A stretch of DNA of 64,000 nucleotides from Psilocybe azurescens. Taxonomy: Eukaryota > Basidiomycota > Agaricomycetes > Agaricales > Agrocybaceae. The notes under the pieces were generated by a model. That model was not told where the DNA came from, ran no database searches, and saw only the letters and a program-made list of their open reading frames with translations. Position numbers and translations under genes: made by a program. Position 1 is the stretch's first letter, and the number at the start of each line of letters is the position of its first letter. Below are positions 13,128 to 25,554 of this stretch, one piece after another. The DNA lies in assembly GCA_023853785.1 (NCBI GenBank), contig JAJIRX010000067.1:62001-126000 (forward strand). Reading direction: 5' to 3'.

Positions 13128-14869
13128 CTACGTTTGCTTCAGCAGTACTGGTGTGCCGTCAGGGTTATCCTTCTCAGGAGCCGCTGCATCTTCTTCGTAA
13201 CCTTCTACTTTGATGTCGTTTAGCCCAAGCTCTTCATTCTCCTCGAAGGTGCGGTCGTAGAGTTCGATGGTCATGTTCGGATCCGGGTCAGGAGCATAAA
13301 GGTTTTGAATGTAAGAGTTCGCCAGTGGGTCGTCTAGGATGATGGTGAACTGTCTCTCAGCGTTTTTAACCTGGAATAGTTCTCAATACAAAAGCAACCG
13401 AAAGTGTGAAGAATAAGCAAACCTCTTTGAGACCTTTCAAGAAGGCCTTGAACGTATCCCTATCTGTTTGATTGGATGAGTCGCCTGCAAACGCCTTTTC
13501 TGCGAGTTCTTCGTATATCTGCTCCAGGATACCTTCAACTGTGGTGAAACGTCCACCTAAAGTTCCGTGGGTCAGTACGAGATCAATTTCAGGTATCGTC
13601 AAGCCCGCAGTTTCGCTCTAAAAAGAAGGTCAATAGCGTGGGTGAGATGCAAGGGAACTAGCACACGTACTTTGAGGATATCTCGACTCAAATCCTCTCG
13701 ATCTTCACACTTAAGAATAATACGCTTTCCTTGGGGCGAGATTGCCGAGCCTGATTTAACTTCGTTGTCGCGATATCCGCAATAATCACAGTTGGTAGAC
13801 ATGATCAAAATGTCCTAGCCAAAGAATAAATCACAGACACACGTAAGGAGAAGAGAACTAACCTTGAAGTAAGGAATATTGACTTTCTTCATGTGCGTTT
13901 GAATTGCATGCCCACAGCTGGAACATAACCCATCGAACACGAAAACCTCGTCGTCTGTGATAGCCTCAGTTGTCACTTCCTCCTCCTTACTAGCCTCTGC
14001 TTCGTCTGCTGAGACCAATCCCAGGGCGATGTTCTGATCCAAAGTGCGATGATACGTGCGTAGATTCCATTTGGGATCAGACATCCCTCCGTGGAATTCA
14101 ATAAAGCTGTTTCCAGTCGGATCGTCGAGTTTTACAGTGAAAGGGGGCATGGGGAGATTGAGATAAGCGGCTTGCTCTTGGACCTCTTCGTCGTCTTCAG
14201 GGTCACCAAGTATGGGCTTCATTTTGTCAATGATGTTCTGAATCTTCTTGTAAGATTCCTCGTCCTGTATCCGCCTCAGCGGTTGGTCCGTACTCAGGTC
14301 GGCAAAGACATCGCGGATGAGGCCCTCGACGGTGGTTAGTTGACCGCGATTCGTGGAGGGAAGAGTAAGATCGAGTTCTGGGATCATGATTTCGCATGAC
14401 GGTGAGCGAACAATCTGTCTATTGAGATCTTTACGTTCCAAAATTTTTGCAGTATAGCGTGTTCCTTCCGCTGTAGATAACAGTGAGACATAAAAGAGTC
14501 AGGTGTAACTTGATTGGAACGTACGTCGAATTTCTCCCGCTGACTGAATCTCGTTATTTGACGCTCCACAGTACTCGCATCTAAACGACATCACAATAAC
14601 CTCCCGGAAGAAAGGTATAGAAGTCAACATAAGCCTGGTGACTCCCTACTACCTTAGCGTTGAGTCATAAAAGCATCTGCGAAAGAAAAAAGAAGACGGA
14701 CCTGTTCATGACATTTCATACACAGAGAATCTATCTCTTGAACGACTTTTTCCTCGTTATCAAACTTTCCTTCACTTCCTCCTTCTGTACCCTCATCGTC
14801 GTTTGGGATATCATCAGTTTGTGCAGCGATGTCTCCGATGGTAGGAAATAGTTCGTTTTGTTGTGACAT
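13128..14869 (-). CDS. ZPR1: Zinc-finger protein ZPR1
   Basis: Starts at ATG 14869 ([17 protein letters not shown]) and ends with TPVLLKQT at 13128. The two-fold ZPR1 architecture is clear. The first zinc finger has CMKC near 14725, paired across an intron with CEYC near 14575, then an A/B domain ([12 protein letters not shown]..., [10 protein letters not shown]). The second finger has CSSC at about 13920 and [10 protein letters not shown] at about 13775, then a second A/B domain ([23 protein letters not shown]). ZPR1 is an essential eukaryotic protein that binds eEF1A and helps its folding, and moves between cytoplasm and nucleus. Introns are short and cut both zinc-finger regions. The C-terminal A/B domain ends in an acidic tail. 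The length, about 470 residues, fits the family. Confidence 0.93.
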
Positions 14870-15271
14870 GGTAGAACAAGTACTGAATCTGGCTGTTTGG
14901 AAGTTTCTCTTGGTATGGCAATGAAATCGATGTATATATTGGTGAAGGCTCAAATGTAAAGGAACAGGATAATAAGGCAGAAACAAAACGAGCGAAAATA
15001 TGAAATCGATGCTTCGAGATGACTCATGAAAAAACATCTTATCTTATCTTATCAGATAATTTATAATCATAATAGCTCCTGTCTCTGACATCAGTCTGAC
15101 ATAGATGATATTCAGTAAGAGAATGAAAAGAGTGCCAATCTTGAGACATACAGTTAATTGCTCTGTTGGACTTTTTTCTCTTACAAACTTACAAAAAATG
15201 TCAGAACCTTTCATTTCGAGTTGAAATAACTGCATAGATGTCGAGTGTACCTATCGCTTTTTCTCAACGTT

Positions 15272-15500
15272 TTAACACGATCTCTTGCCAATGGCTTTGT
15301 TCCGTTCAATCATTCTTTCGTAGCAGTTACTTCTGCGGGCCAAACCTCGATAATCTGATATGAGGTGCTCCGAGTCTCTCGTTTCGTTACACTGCCCACG
15401 GCCTTGACCATCTACGCTACACAAGCACGAAGTCAACGTGAGGTGCTCACACTTTGTACTCACCTCCAGTCGCTAAAGCAACATATGCACAGCTAGACAT
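15272..15500 (-). CDS. Possible small Cys-containing protein, two exons
   Basis: An ATG at 15500 opens MSSCAYVALATG, followed by an intron starting GTGAGT, with an acceptor that gives a second exon DGQGRGQCNETRDSEHL and a basic C-terminus NKAIGKRSC then a stop at 15272. The join gives about 61 residues with four Cys. The second-exon composition is protein-like and both splice sites are acceptable. No family was recognised, and it could be a chance frame. It lies 400 bases beyond the ZPR1 start on the same strand. Confidence 0.3.
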
Positions 15501-15693
15501 AGCCCCTGTGTATGAAATTATAGGCTTCAGTTATATATGTATGAAGAAAATAATAAAAATTGCTTCAGGTTAAATTCTCCACCCAGTGTACCAATCATCA
15601 TCGAGCACGTTTACATGACATGCCACCTTTTCCGTTTCTCTGATCTTCTGTGAGATCGTGAGGAGTTCGGACGCGGATAGTGTTCACAGGAAG

Positions 15694-16680
15694 CTATTCA
15701 GAAATTGAGGAGACATGGTAATTGTGAAAGGTGTACCGAGAGTTCACAGGATGATGGACCTTATCTCCCAAGTGATGACAGACGTCCTGGACAGAATGAT
15801 ATCGGCCTTGGCTTTCACGCCCTGCGATTCGACGATAGTCAATGTCTAATGCCCACTTTCCAATATTTTTGGTTCCAGGAATAGTTTCAACCGCTTGAAC
15901 TAGAGGCACGGCGGAGTAAATAGCTCCTTGAGTCGCCGATTGAAGAGTGTTGGAAGTATGCTTCAATGCAAGCTCCGGCGTCAACGTTCCGAGAGATTCC
16001 CCTCAAATATGCGCTGAATCTGACGACAGAGATCCTAGCCTAAAAACTCCTGTAGCAGCGATGATGGAACGAGCAGATCCGTGAGGACAGACAACGAGGC
16101 TGAAGTATCCATCTCCAGACGAGACTGGAATGCGGATGAAGTCGGTTTCCAGAATTGTCAGACCTATTATGTCTCGTTCATGCACTGCTCCAAATGTCTA
16201 TCAATCTTGTTCCGTCTATCCACGGAAACATCTTCATCCCAGTCTCCTTGGGTCTCGGGAGTAGCATCAACATCTTTCTCATAATTTCCTCCCAATACAC
16301 CACCTGTTTTCCACCCAACATACCCGTACGCCACCCTCGTCTTTGCAATATGATCCTGTTGTCAATGGGCACGGGTACTTGTCCAAGATTAGTGAGCGGA
16401 ACAATTGTAGACACGCCTTGATAATACACCCAAGAGTGTGTATGACGAACGATCGAATATTGACTGCCTGGGAGGTGGTTTCCTTCATAACTATTTAGAA
16501 TAGGAAACGCGTTCCTGGCCGATGTTTCGAATGAGCGTGCTAGTTGTGCACCTTTATCTTTTGTTCGAACGCATCCCGAGAGGCATAAAGTCGAAGGGTA
16601 GTCATCCCGTTCAATTTAATCCAGGAGCCTGACAATGTTTCACTTGGCTAGGTTCGTACGATTGTCGGCAACTGACGGCA
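15694..16680 (-). pseudogene. Gene X copy 1, the only copy with a 3' end
   Basis: Gene X is an unrecognised protein repeated beside each F-box copy. This copy keeps a C-terminal stretch found nowhere else in the window (15984-15694: TPELALKHTSNTLQS, then KWALDIDYRRIAGRESQGR). The middle part is GDWDEDVSVDRRNKIDRHLEQ and IPVSSGDGYFSLVVCPHGS. Compared with copies 3 and 4, the first exon carries stop codons: the reading stops after AGCCAAGTG..GGATTAAAT where the others read on with SMIRLPFDFMPSRDAF, and a few bases are missing. An in-frame TGA also lies near 16008 between the middle and C-terminal parts, unless it falls in an intron. Function unknown. Confidence 0.45.
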
Positions 16681-16914
16681 TCTACCAAAAAGGCGTTATA
16701 ATTCCAGGATCTACAAAGGGTCTCCTGGATCTTCACAGTTCAGCAGCATAAGCAAATTTTCAAATTCGACCATTCTGAACATCCAGTTCGAAAATACTGC
16801 TGAGCGCAGGCGTATTAAAAATGCGGCTACTAATTCAAATAAGGTGGTAATATTTCCCGTACACAATGCCATAACTGTGATCTGACGGCCAAGTACCTGT
16901 CAAAAACATGATTA

Positions 16915-18642
16915 GCAATGATAAATTGTCGTCCAGAAATAAACTGGCATACTAGTGCTTTTCGCTAAATACACCGGCCTAGGACCACTCTTTGTCAGGT
17001 GCACCAAGGTTCCGAAGCACATGGTCCATTGGTTACACTTTATTCCAACTCTGAACAAGGGTTCCCAACACAAGAGAATGCGCTCCGCCTGCTTGCTCAA
17101 ACCATCCAAATCCTTACGCTCAGAGAATCGACGGGGCAAAACGAAAAGAGGTGTATGGATCCCAGACATCTACATACCTTGCCGATTAGATTGAATGCCA
17201 AAGAAGGAGAAGAAAATCGCACCGCAAGATCTTTAGGATCCTCAATCACTAAAGCCTCGATCTGGTCCAACAGAGCAGATACATGGTTTTTCTGCTCAAG
17301 GTCTAATCGACTACGTCCCGGATTTGGTCTTCTGTAAACTTCGGGGAGAATATTGAAAAGAAGGGTGTCGAATCTTTTAAGTTGTGCGCATGCATTGTAT
17401 TCCTTCCAATCTTCGAAGCCATATAGATGTTGTTCTGCAATTGTTGTGTTAGGGAAACTGAGGCTGAGTTTCTCGAACTGGCTGTCTCCGACATGCATGG
17501 GAAAGGCATCTTCGCACGTGAGTATTGGCTGTGGTCCGCAACGAGACGATGCAAGGTTGATCAAGACGTTTTTGGTTTCCTCCGTTATTCCCCGGACAGA
17601 CAAATACAACTCGCGAAGGAGCGGAATCAAATGCGGTCTGCTCGAATCAAATGTTAGAGCGTGGAAATCTTGAAGAGGGGGTTGTGGGATCGATAAAAAA
17701 TTAAGAAGGGGCGTTCGTTCCAAGAGAGTCGTGAAGGACACGTATGGAAAGTACTCCGACATGAATACCAGAGACCCGAGCTTGCAAGAAGAATGCGATC
17801 GTGCGATCATTCGTTGAACATATTTAACAATCTCGTCAGTAGTTTCACCGATCGTGAGCACTTTAAGTGCGGGGAGAGTGACATTGTCGAGAAACCATTT
17901 GCATTGAAAGACAGCGACCCCTAGGTTATCAGTAATTCTCAGAGACGCGAGAAGAGGGAGTGTGATTGATGGCAACCGATTGGTAGGCGTAACTGCGTGC
18001 AAAATGAGAGTGGTGAGTGACATTTTGGACGATGTGAGTACCTCGGATAGCCGATTTCCGCACTGGTGGTACGAGATCAGCTGGCCTGCGGGCAGAATAA
18101 AATCACCGGCTCGATTCTCTAAATAGACATCATTGAGTGCCGGCGCATTTTGGAATAAATCGTGACTGGGCGCGGACTGAAACTCCTGGTCCCAACGAAA
18201 TACTAGAGTAAGTCTCCGAAGAGACATAAGACGCCCTTTCGCAGGTTGAAGAAGAGGAATTATGGAATGACAAGCTTCAAGACGAAGCATGCACCACCTT
18301 TCGGAGTGTTGTAGGAGTATATCAATGACAGGGTGGGGAGATCTGTCGAGCTACGTGCATTAATGTGAATGTCGATAGGCACGTTTTTGAGCGTTTGAGA
18401 ACTTCATTTAGATAATCTAGATAGGCACCAGTCCTCGTACGCATTTCTTGTAAATCGAAGGTCGGTAACTGTTTCCATAGCTCTGGTGTCGAGAGAGAAA
18501 TCTGTCTCCATAAGTGGCAAACCTGAGTTAAAGCCCATGGAAGTTGGAAAAGCGACATCCACATGGAAAGGTGCTCATCGAAGCAGGGACTCCTACTCTG
18601 TATAAAGATCTCTTGTACAAGCTCTATTGGAAGGCGTTGCAT
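16915..18642 (-). pseudogene. F-box gene copy 1, two frameshifts
   Basis: Starts at ATG 18642 with the F-box MQRLPIELVQEIFIQSRSP and continues with LTQVCHLWRQISLSTPELW, the usual agaricomycete F-box. Compared with copy 3, a C run near 18337 is one base short (CCCC against CCCCC) and a second base is lost near 18295. The sense then resumes as a 397-codon frame (18290-17097) with leucine-rich-like segments such as LTTLILHAVTPTNRLPS. A last exon at 17110-16912 (KDLDGLSKQAERILLCWEP, LVHLTKSGPRPVYLAKS) follows the intron after FNLIGK. The gene would feed an SCF ligase if functional. Confidence 0.7.
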
Positions 18643-18904
18643 GAAAGTCGATAAAGATGGATCGCATGATTTTGCGAGAGAAAGATTTGATTCTGATAGT
18701 GCGGGACGTGACTGGATATGAGATTCGTCATTCTGAAGGGTACATGAAGATGGTGAGTGCCTCTGTGATAGTAAGAAATGCTCTAACCTTGTTTATAGGG
18801 CCACTTCTTTGTGAAGCAGCCCCAAATATGAGTTCGTCCATAGATATTTTGCTTGTTTTAATTGATGTATCAAGAATAAGAAGTATGTTGTGGTAACGAA
18901 GAAG

Positions 18905-19140
18905 AGAGCGAGTACGGAAGTCTAGCGAACATAACCGCAGTGTGCAATCGGCCGACGGCACCGCATTTAAATTTGCCGACTGTTCAGATTCCCAGCCTAA
19001 GTTCGACAGTAGAAAGATATGGTTCAAATTTTTTCTAAACTTATAAAAAGAACTGAAAACTGGACTTAAGAGGAAAACACTCCAGGATCTGAACTCGGTC
19101 CCCCAGATTTATGAAAATAAATGAAAGTTCACTTTTTCCG
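18905..19140. repeat. Repeated F-box promoter segment, six copies in the tract
   Basis: The segment around GCGAGTACGGAAGTCT, then GGCCGACGGCACCGC, then TATGGTTCA and GATCTGAACTCGGT, recurs at about 18905-19140, 23095-23170, 24305-24460, 27545-27790, 30022-30255 and 33290-33490. Four copies lie just upstream of F-box copies. The one at 24305 and the one at 30022 do not, the latter being fused to a truncated FCP1/NIF-like copy. It marks the edge of the duplicated cassettes. Confidence 0.75.
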
Positions 19141-19639
19141 GCAAGAAGTTCAGTTTTGTGTAGTATATTGAAAGGGCGTGATCCTATCATGCCCGTGCAT
19201 ACTTGACGCCTCGACGCGTCGTTAATTTAACACAGTTCAAGCTATTTCAAGGTTTTGTTAATATGCTGAAAGCCTGTGGGGGTCTCTGTAAAATGTAATA
19301 AGATCTCCACAACAAGCAAGAAATCCAGACCAACAAGAGAGCAGCTATCAGAAATGTCATCACTAAGACGACCGATAGGAGAGGATAACGCCAGCATGGT
19401 GGTATAAATTAAAGCAGATGTAACTTGCTTAAGTCAAGGCTCACACTTTAGCCAATGGATCGGAGTCCAACAGACAGCGTCATTACGGTGTGACATTCGT
19501 ATGTAATGAACCACATGCATAGGACGTGATACACAGAGCGCAGAGGCTACCGCTGGGCGTGAATGCGCTGGTGGCACACAGATGAGAACTATACTTGCAC
19601 TTTGGCGCCTCCGGTACCATATTACGTGGATTAGACCCA

Positions 19640-20235
19640 ATCTGAACTTACCGACGACATCTGAACTTCGACAGAAAAATGTGCATTATCACAACTAAAT
19701 TTGATATCAAGATTTTGGTATAGGTTTTGGTTCACATTCCGAGTTCAGATTATAATCTGAACCACATCTTCTCAGCGTCGAAGCTTTCCAGATTCCGACC
19801 AGCCAATTGGCAATTAAGTGGCCCTCTTACGTGTCCTGGTTACCGCGGTGCACTCTGTAAACGTAATCATTCTTTCCATCGTCGCCCTTGTTTCCGTCGA
19901 TGCCAGCAACTCAAGCCTGTTCTGCCGCAACGCGTTCTTCAAGCGAAACAATCACAGCAACCAACTCATGTGCAACACAACCCACGAATGCCATCAACGC
20001 GGGGCGAGGCCTGTCCACAAGTGTGGCGCGTATGAGGACAGTCGTGCTTGATGTACTGATGCATGCAGGTGCAAGTGCATCTGAAGAGATGGTCGACGGG
20101 CGGCCCAGTTTAAAGGATGAGTTTACAATGTGATACTGTAGTTCTAGTAGTTTGCTATGAAGTCGGATGCTTGAGTATGAAGTTGAAAATTTTCTTTGGA
20201 TTGAATGTATTTCTTCCACTGTCTTGCGTAGAGTT
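19640..20235. repeat. Diverged direct repeat of 27790-28255
   Basis: The stretch from GTGCATTATCACAACTAAAT through GGTGCACTCTGTAAA, TTTCCGTCGATGCCAGCAAC and CTGTTCTGCCGCAACGC is shared with 27790-28255, in the same orientation. Both sit between a repeated F-box promoter segment and the FCP1/NIF-like 5' flank. No convincing gene is seen in either copy. Confidence 0.7.
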
Positions 20236-20280
20236 TAAGCCACGCAAAATTTTTGCATATACTGATTTATATAGTCATTT

Positions 20281-20520
20281 AAAGTCATTAGTGCGCCTAC
20301 GACGCCCTCGGTTTTCTTAAAACCATACTCTTACATTACCCTTCACATACCCATGTTCACTCAGATACACATTTTCGCCACACTCGGAGAGCCGAGCCTT
20401 AGTAGATACTTTAGCGTAGGGCGGTGCATCCCTGCACCCGTGTGTCTTGGCGCTTCGACCGCCTCTTACACGTTAATAAACTGATTCAAAAAAAAAAAAA
20501 AAAAAAAAAGTCATTAGTGC
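20281..20520 (+). mobile_element. Poly(A) retroposon with 14-bp target-site duplication
   Basis: AAAGTCATTAGTGC occurs at 20281-20294 and again at 20507-20520. Between them is an insert of about 212 bp ending in a run of 22 A (the last three shared with the repeat). The sister repeats near 28616 and 33523 have the same flanking sequence with a single target copy and no insert, so the site is empty there. The insert has TTAGCGTAGGGCGG (20411-20424), like a pol III A box, and GCTTCGACC near 20462, weakly like a B box, but also AATAAA near 20475, 14 bases before the A run. It may be a SINE or a reverse-transcribed mRNA 3' end. No coding capacity was seen, so another element's LINE enzyme is presumed. 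Confidence 0.85.
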
Positions 20521-20778
20521 ATGCAAGTGCCGAAGAGATGTGATCATGTCATCATTTTATCCACATGACCCTGATGCAGAACTTCACTGCACCGTGAAAA
20601 GATTGATTCAAAGCTTCCAAGTTGTCCTAAACGCCCTTGCTTTCCAAAATTCTTTTCTCGGTGCAAAGGAATTCTGCCTTTTTAGCTTTCCGAGTTAGTA
20701 TGAGTCCCAGTCGAGGGATATCGAAGGGACGGTTCAGGCCGTAATGTGCAGGGAGGCGGAGGATATGGATACGTGTAG
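20520..20778 (+). pseudogene. 5' stub of the FCP1/NIF-like gene (first stub)
   Basis: Carries the 5' flank and the first ~25 codons of the gene found whole at 33707 (SPSRGYRR.., then GGGGYG), up to GGAGGCGGAGGATATGG. It then changes abruptly into the complement of gene X. The same junction is present at 24692 and 30482, so the stubs descend from one fusion event. Confidence 0.7.
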
Positions 20779-20915
20779 ATTCGTGAGGACAGGCAACGAG
20801 TCTGAAGTATCCATCTCCAGAAGACACGGGAATGCGGATGAAGTCGGTTTCCAGAATTGTCTGGTTCGTATGATTATCGGCAACTGGCGGTATCTGCCGA
20901 ACAAGGCTCTTTAGT
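20779..20915 (-). pseudogene. Gene X copy 2, internal deletion
   Basis: Only the SSGDGYFRLVACPHES end of the middle part is kept. It is joined directly to the start of the first exon (CGTATGATTATCGGCAACTG region), so most of gene X is missing. Confidence 0.55.
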
Positions 20916-21124
20916 TCCAGGATCTACAAAGGCTCTCCTGGATTTTCAGATTTCAGCAGCCTAAGCAATTTTTCAAATTCGACCGTTCTGAACATCCAGT
21001 TCGAAAATACTGCTGAGCGCAGGCGTATTAAAAATGCGGCTACTAATTCACATAATGAGCCAATATTTCCCATATATAACGCCATAACTGTCATCTGACG
21101 GCTCAGTACCTGTCAAAAACATGA

Positions 21125-23056
21125 TTAGCCGTGATAAATTGTCGTCCAGAAACAAACTGGCGTACTAGTGCTTGTCGATAAATACACCGGCCTAGGACCA
21201 CTCTTTGTCAGGTGCACCAAGGTTCCGAAGCACATGGTCCATTGGTTACACTCTATTCCAACTCTGAACAAGGGTTCCCAACTCGAGAGAATGTGTTGCG
21301 CCTGCTGGCTCAAACTATCGAAATCCTTATTTTCGGAGGATCGATGGGCCATAAAGTAAAGAGGTGTATGGATCCCAGATATCTACATACCTTGCCGATT
21401 AGATTGAATACCAAAGAAGGAGAAGAAAATCGCACCGCTAAGATCTTTAGGATCTTCAACCACAAAGGCCTCGATCTGGTCCAACAGAGCAGACACACGA
21501 TTTTTCCGCTCAACGTCTAATAGACTACGTCAGCGGATTTGGTCTTTTGTAAACCTCGGGAACGATCTTGAGAAGAAGGGTTTGAATTTTTTAAGTTGTG
21601 CGCATGCATCGGATTCCTTCCAACCTTCGAAGCAGTATAGATGTTGTTCTGCAATTGCTGTGTTACGGAAACTAAGGCTGAGTTTCTCGAACTGACTGTC
21701 TCCGATATGTATGGGTAAGGCATCTTCGCACGTGGGTATTGGCTGTGGTCCGCAACGAGACGATGCAAGGTTGATCAAAATGTTTTTGGTTTCCTCCGTT
21801 ATTCCCTGGACAAACAAATACAACTCGCGAAGGAGCGGAATCAAATGCGGTCTGCTCCGAATCAAATGTTAGAGCGTGGAAATCTTGAAGAGGGGGTTCT
21901 GGGATCGATAGGAATTTAAGAAGGGGCGTTTGCCCCAAGAGAGTCGTGAAGGACACAGGTAGATTGGACTTCCCCAGGAATACCAGAGCCTCGAGCTTGC
22001 AAGGAGAATGCGACCGAGCGATCATCAGTTGAATAGATTTAACAATCTGATCAGTAGTTTCACCGATCGTGAGTGCTGTAAGTGCGGGGAGAGTGGCATT
22101 GTCGAGAAACCATTTGCATTTAGAGACAGCAACCCCTGGGTTTTGAGTAATCTCCAGAGACGTGAGAAAAGGGAGTGTGATTGATGGCAACCGATTGGTA
22201 GGCCTAACTGCGTGCAAAATGAGAGTTGTGAGTGACATTTTGGACAATGTGAGCACCTCGGATAGCCGATTTCCGCTCTGGGTGTACGAAATTAGTTGGC
22301 CTGGGGGCAGAGTAAAATCACCGATTTGATTCACTAAATAGACATCATTGAGAGCCGGGCGCATTTTGGAATAAATCGTGGCTGGGAGCAGACTGAAACT
22401 CCTGGTCCCAACAAAATACTAGAGTAAGTCTCTGAAGAGACATAAGGTGCCCTTCGCAGGTTGAAGAAGAGGAATTATGGCATGACAAGCTTCAAGGCGA
22501 AGCATGCCCCACCTTTCGGAGTGTTGTAGGAGTATATCAATGACAGGATGGGGGAGATCTGTCGAGCTATGTGCATTAATGTGAATGTCGATAGGCACGT
22601 TTTTGAGCGTTTGAGGACTTCATTTAGATAATCCAGATAGGTGCCAGTCCCTCGCATCGCATTTCTTGTAACTCAAAGGTCGGTAACTGTTTCCATAGCT
22701 CTGGTGTAGATAGAGAAATCTGTCTCCATGAGTGGCAAACCTGGGTTAAAGCCCAGGGAAGTTGGCAACGCGACATCCATATGGAAAGGTGCTCATCGGA
22801 AGCAGGGACTCCTACTCTGTATAAAGATCTCTTGAATAAGCTCTATTGGAAGATGTCGCATGAAAGTCGATAAAGATGGATCGCATGATTTTGCGAGAGA
22901 AAGATTTGATTCTGATAGTGCGGGACATGACTGGATATGAGATTCGGTGAGTGCCTCTGTGATAGCAAGAAAGGCTCCAACCTTGTTTATGGGGCCACTG
23001 TTCTGAAAAGCATCCCCAAATATGAGTTCAGCCATGGATATATTGCCTGTTTTCAT
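21125..23056 (-). pseudogene. F-box gene copy 2, several frameshifts
   Basis: The frame from 23056 runs MAELIF-type leader into MRHLPIELIQEIFIQSRSP, then breaks at SPCF near 22799 where an extra base is present. Further frame changes occur near 22650 (extra base in CCCTCGCATCGC), 22510, 22390 and 21860. Pieces corresponding to all parts of copy 3 remain, including the last exon QAQHILSSWEPLFRVGIECNQ to 21125. Like copy 4 it lacks a 25-bp segment just upstream of the F-box that copies 1 and 3 carry. It cannot make the full protein as read. Confidence 0.75.
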
Positions 23057-23170
23057 TTATGTATCAAGAATAAGAAGTGTATTGTGGGAGTGAAGAAGAG
23101 AACGAGTACAGAAGTCTACCAAGAATAACCGGAGTGTGCAATTGGCCGACGGCACCGCATTTAAATTTGT

Positions 23171-24524
23171 TTAGATTCCCAAAAGTTCCACAGTAGAATA
23201 AGGTTGGTGGGAACTCTTCGGCAGGATTTCTAATTTGCCTTCGAGCCATCGTGCTTCGCATAACTCCTATGCCTTCTTCGGGACTTCGGGCCTTCAATTG
23301 ACGGTTAGAGGCTCCCAACCTGAAAGTGTCAAGCCTGTGTTATTGGTGTAATATAAATCTTTTGATGAACGTTGCCTTGCTCTTCCTTGCTGAAAGTCAG
23401 ACAACACATTTATAACCGAGCTGCAAACAGATTTCTGTCCAGAAAACAATGACTATATGAATTAATGCTAAGGGTTTCTGTTATCGGATACAAAGCTGTG
23501 AGTCTTTAATGTCCTGCATGCTTGGAGTGAACGAAACCAATCCTACCTTCTAAATGTATGTTCTAATACGTGTTCCACCAGATGCACATTTCCAAAGGCC
23601 TAGCCCTACAACTCACGACTTTGCACGTTGAATTCAGACAAAATCGTGTGACCTTAACTTGTCTTGGATTTAAACTCTGAAACGGCACATCAGCGACACC
23701 GGGTCCAGTAATGATATTGCTTGGATAATGTTTAAGATATTGCCCTTGCCTTCTAGAAAGTTATGTTTGCATCAATCAGACCATGTGCATGAGAAATAGA
23801 GTATTTACTGTCAGACAGCTCATCTGTGTGAAATAGGCTGAGAGAACATATTTCAGCCTCAAAAACAGATCCAGATTTTCTGTTAGAAGATATGTTTTGA
23901 TGAAATAGAAAGGTGAGAGTAAGCAAAGCGAAAAAGTTGGGTGCTGTGCGGTTCTGGTCCATGCTAGGCTAAGCATGGTCTCAAAGAGTAAAGACGGTCA
24001 TCAGTGGTCACCGGCAGCGAAGTCTAGGCTCTTTGTTTTATGATCGCTGATTGGCTGATGATGGCAGATTGATGGCAGGCCTTGTCTCCTCATTCGGTTT
24101 CCCTCAATAAACTTCGTTTTGTTCCAATTATAATTTATATTCATTGATAATAGGACTATATAAGTGTATATGCAACATTTTATGGCGAGGGGAGGAAGGG
24201 AAGGGTGTCAAACCAAACATGTGATCAAAGCGAAGACAGGGACAGTTAGACAAATACAAATTGATGAAATTAATTTGCAGGAAATCAAAATCCTACTGTA
24301 TAGTTCCCGCCAACGCTAGTAGAAAGACATGGTGCAGATTTTTTCTGAAACTTATAAAAGAACTGAAAACTGGGCTTCAGAAAAACAATCCAGGATCTGA
24401 ACTCGGTCAAGATTCATGAAAGTAAAAGAAAGTTCACATTTTACGGCAAGAAGTCAGTGCATAGTGCCAAGAGATGTGATCGTATCGTCATTTTAGTCAC
24501 ATGACCATGATGCAGAACTTCACC
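23171..24524. other. Intergenic between cassettes, no gene seen
   Basis: Contains one repeated F-box promoter segment (24305-24460). Otherwise only short random frames, and AT-rich DNA around 24120-24180. Confidence 0.35.
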
Positions 24525-24691
24525 CTATTCAAAGTTTCCCAGTTCTCCTAAACGTCCTTGCTTTCCAAAATTCTTTTTTCGGTACAAAGGAATTTGTCTC
24601 TGACATCTGTTAGCTTGCAGAGCTAGTGTGGGTCCCAGTCGCGAATATCGAAGAGACGGTTCTGGCCGTGATGTGCATGGAGGTGGAAGGT
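24470..24691 (+). pseudogene. 5' stub of the FCP1/NIF-like gene (second stub)
   Basis: Matches the flank and first codons of the gene at 33707, but the ATG position reads GTG (GCTAGTGTGGGTCCCAG). It ends at the same fusion point with gene X as the stubs at 20520 and 30240. Confidence 0.65.
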
Positions 24692-25330
24692 ATGGATGTG
24701 CAGATTCGTGAGGACAGACAACGAGTCTGAAGTATCCATCTCCAGACGACACGGGAATCCCGATAAAGTTGATTTCCAGAATTGTCTGGCCAATTGACGC
24801 ATATGTCTCGTGCATATACTGCTCCAAATATCTGTCAATCTTGTTTCGTCTTGCCATGGAAACATCTTCATCCCAGTCTCCCTGGTTCTCTGGAGTAACA
24901 TAGACATTCTTCCCATAATTCCCCCCAGTACACCACCTGTGTTCCACCCAAACATAGCCGTACGCCATCCTCGTCTTTGCGATATGATCCTGCTGTCAAT
25001 AGGTACGGGTACATGTCCAATATTAGTGATCGGAACAATTGTAGACACGCCTTGATAGTACACCCAAGAGTGTGTATGACGAACGATTGATTATTGACTG
25101 CCTGGGAGGTGATTTCATTCATAACTATTTAGAATAGGAAACGCGGTCCTGGCCGATGTTTTGATTGTGCGTGCAAGTTGTGCACCTTTATCTTTAGTGA
25201 CTTGTTTGAATGCATCCCGAGAAGGCATAAAGTCGAAGGGTAGTCGTATCATTGAATTTAACCCAGGAGCCTGACAATGTTTCACTTGTCTAGGTTCGTA
25301 TGATTGTCGGCAACTGACGGCATCTGCCAA
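24692..25330 (-). pseudogene. Gene X copy 3, lacks its 3' end
   Basis: The first exon from ATG 25330 is open: ADAVSCRQSYEPRQ, then QAPGLNSMIRLPFDFMPSRD and DKGAQLARTIKTSARTAFPIL. After a probable intron come WVYYQGVSTIVPITNIGHV, then AYGYVWVEHRWCTGG and GDWDEDVSMARRNKIDRYLE, then IGIPVSSGDGYFRLVVCPHES. There the FCP1/NIF-like stub begins, so the C-terminal part kept in copy 1 is gone. No domain was recognised. It may still be transcribed as a chimera. Confidence 0.5.
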
Positions 25331-25554
25331 ACAAGGCCCTATAGTTCCAGGATCTACAAAGGGTCTCCTGGATCTTCAGAGTTCAGCAGCCTAAGCAAAT
25401 TTTCAAATTCGACCGTTCTGAACATCTAGTTCGAAAGTAATTCTGAGCGCATGCATATTAGAAATGTGTCTACTAAATCACATATTGCGGGAATATTTCC
25501 CGTATATAACGCCATAACTGTCATCTGACAGCGGAGTACCTGTCAAAAATATGA

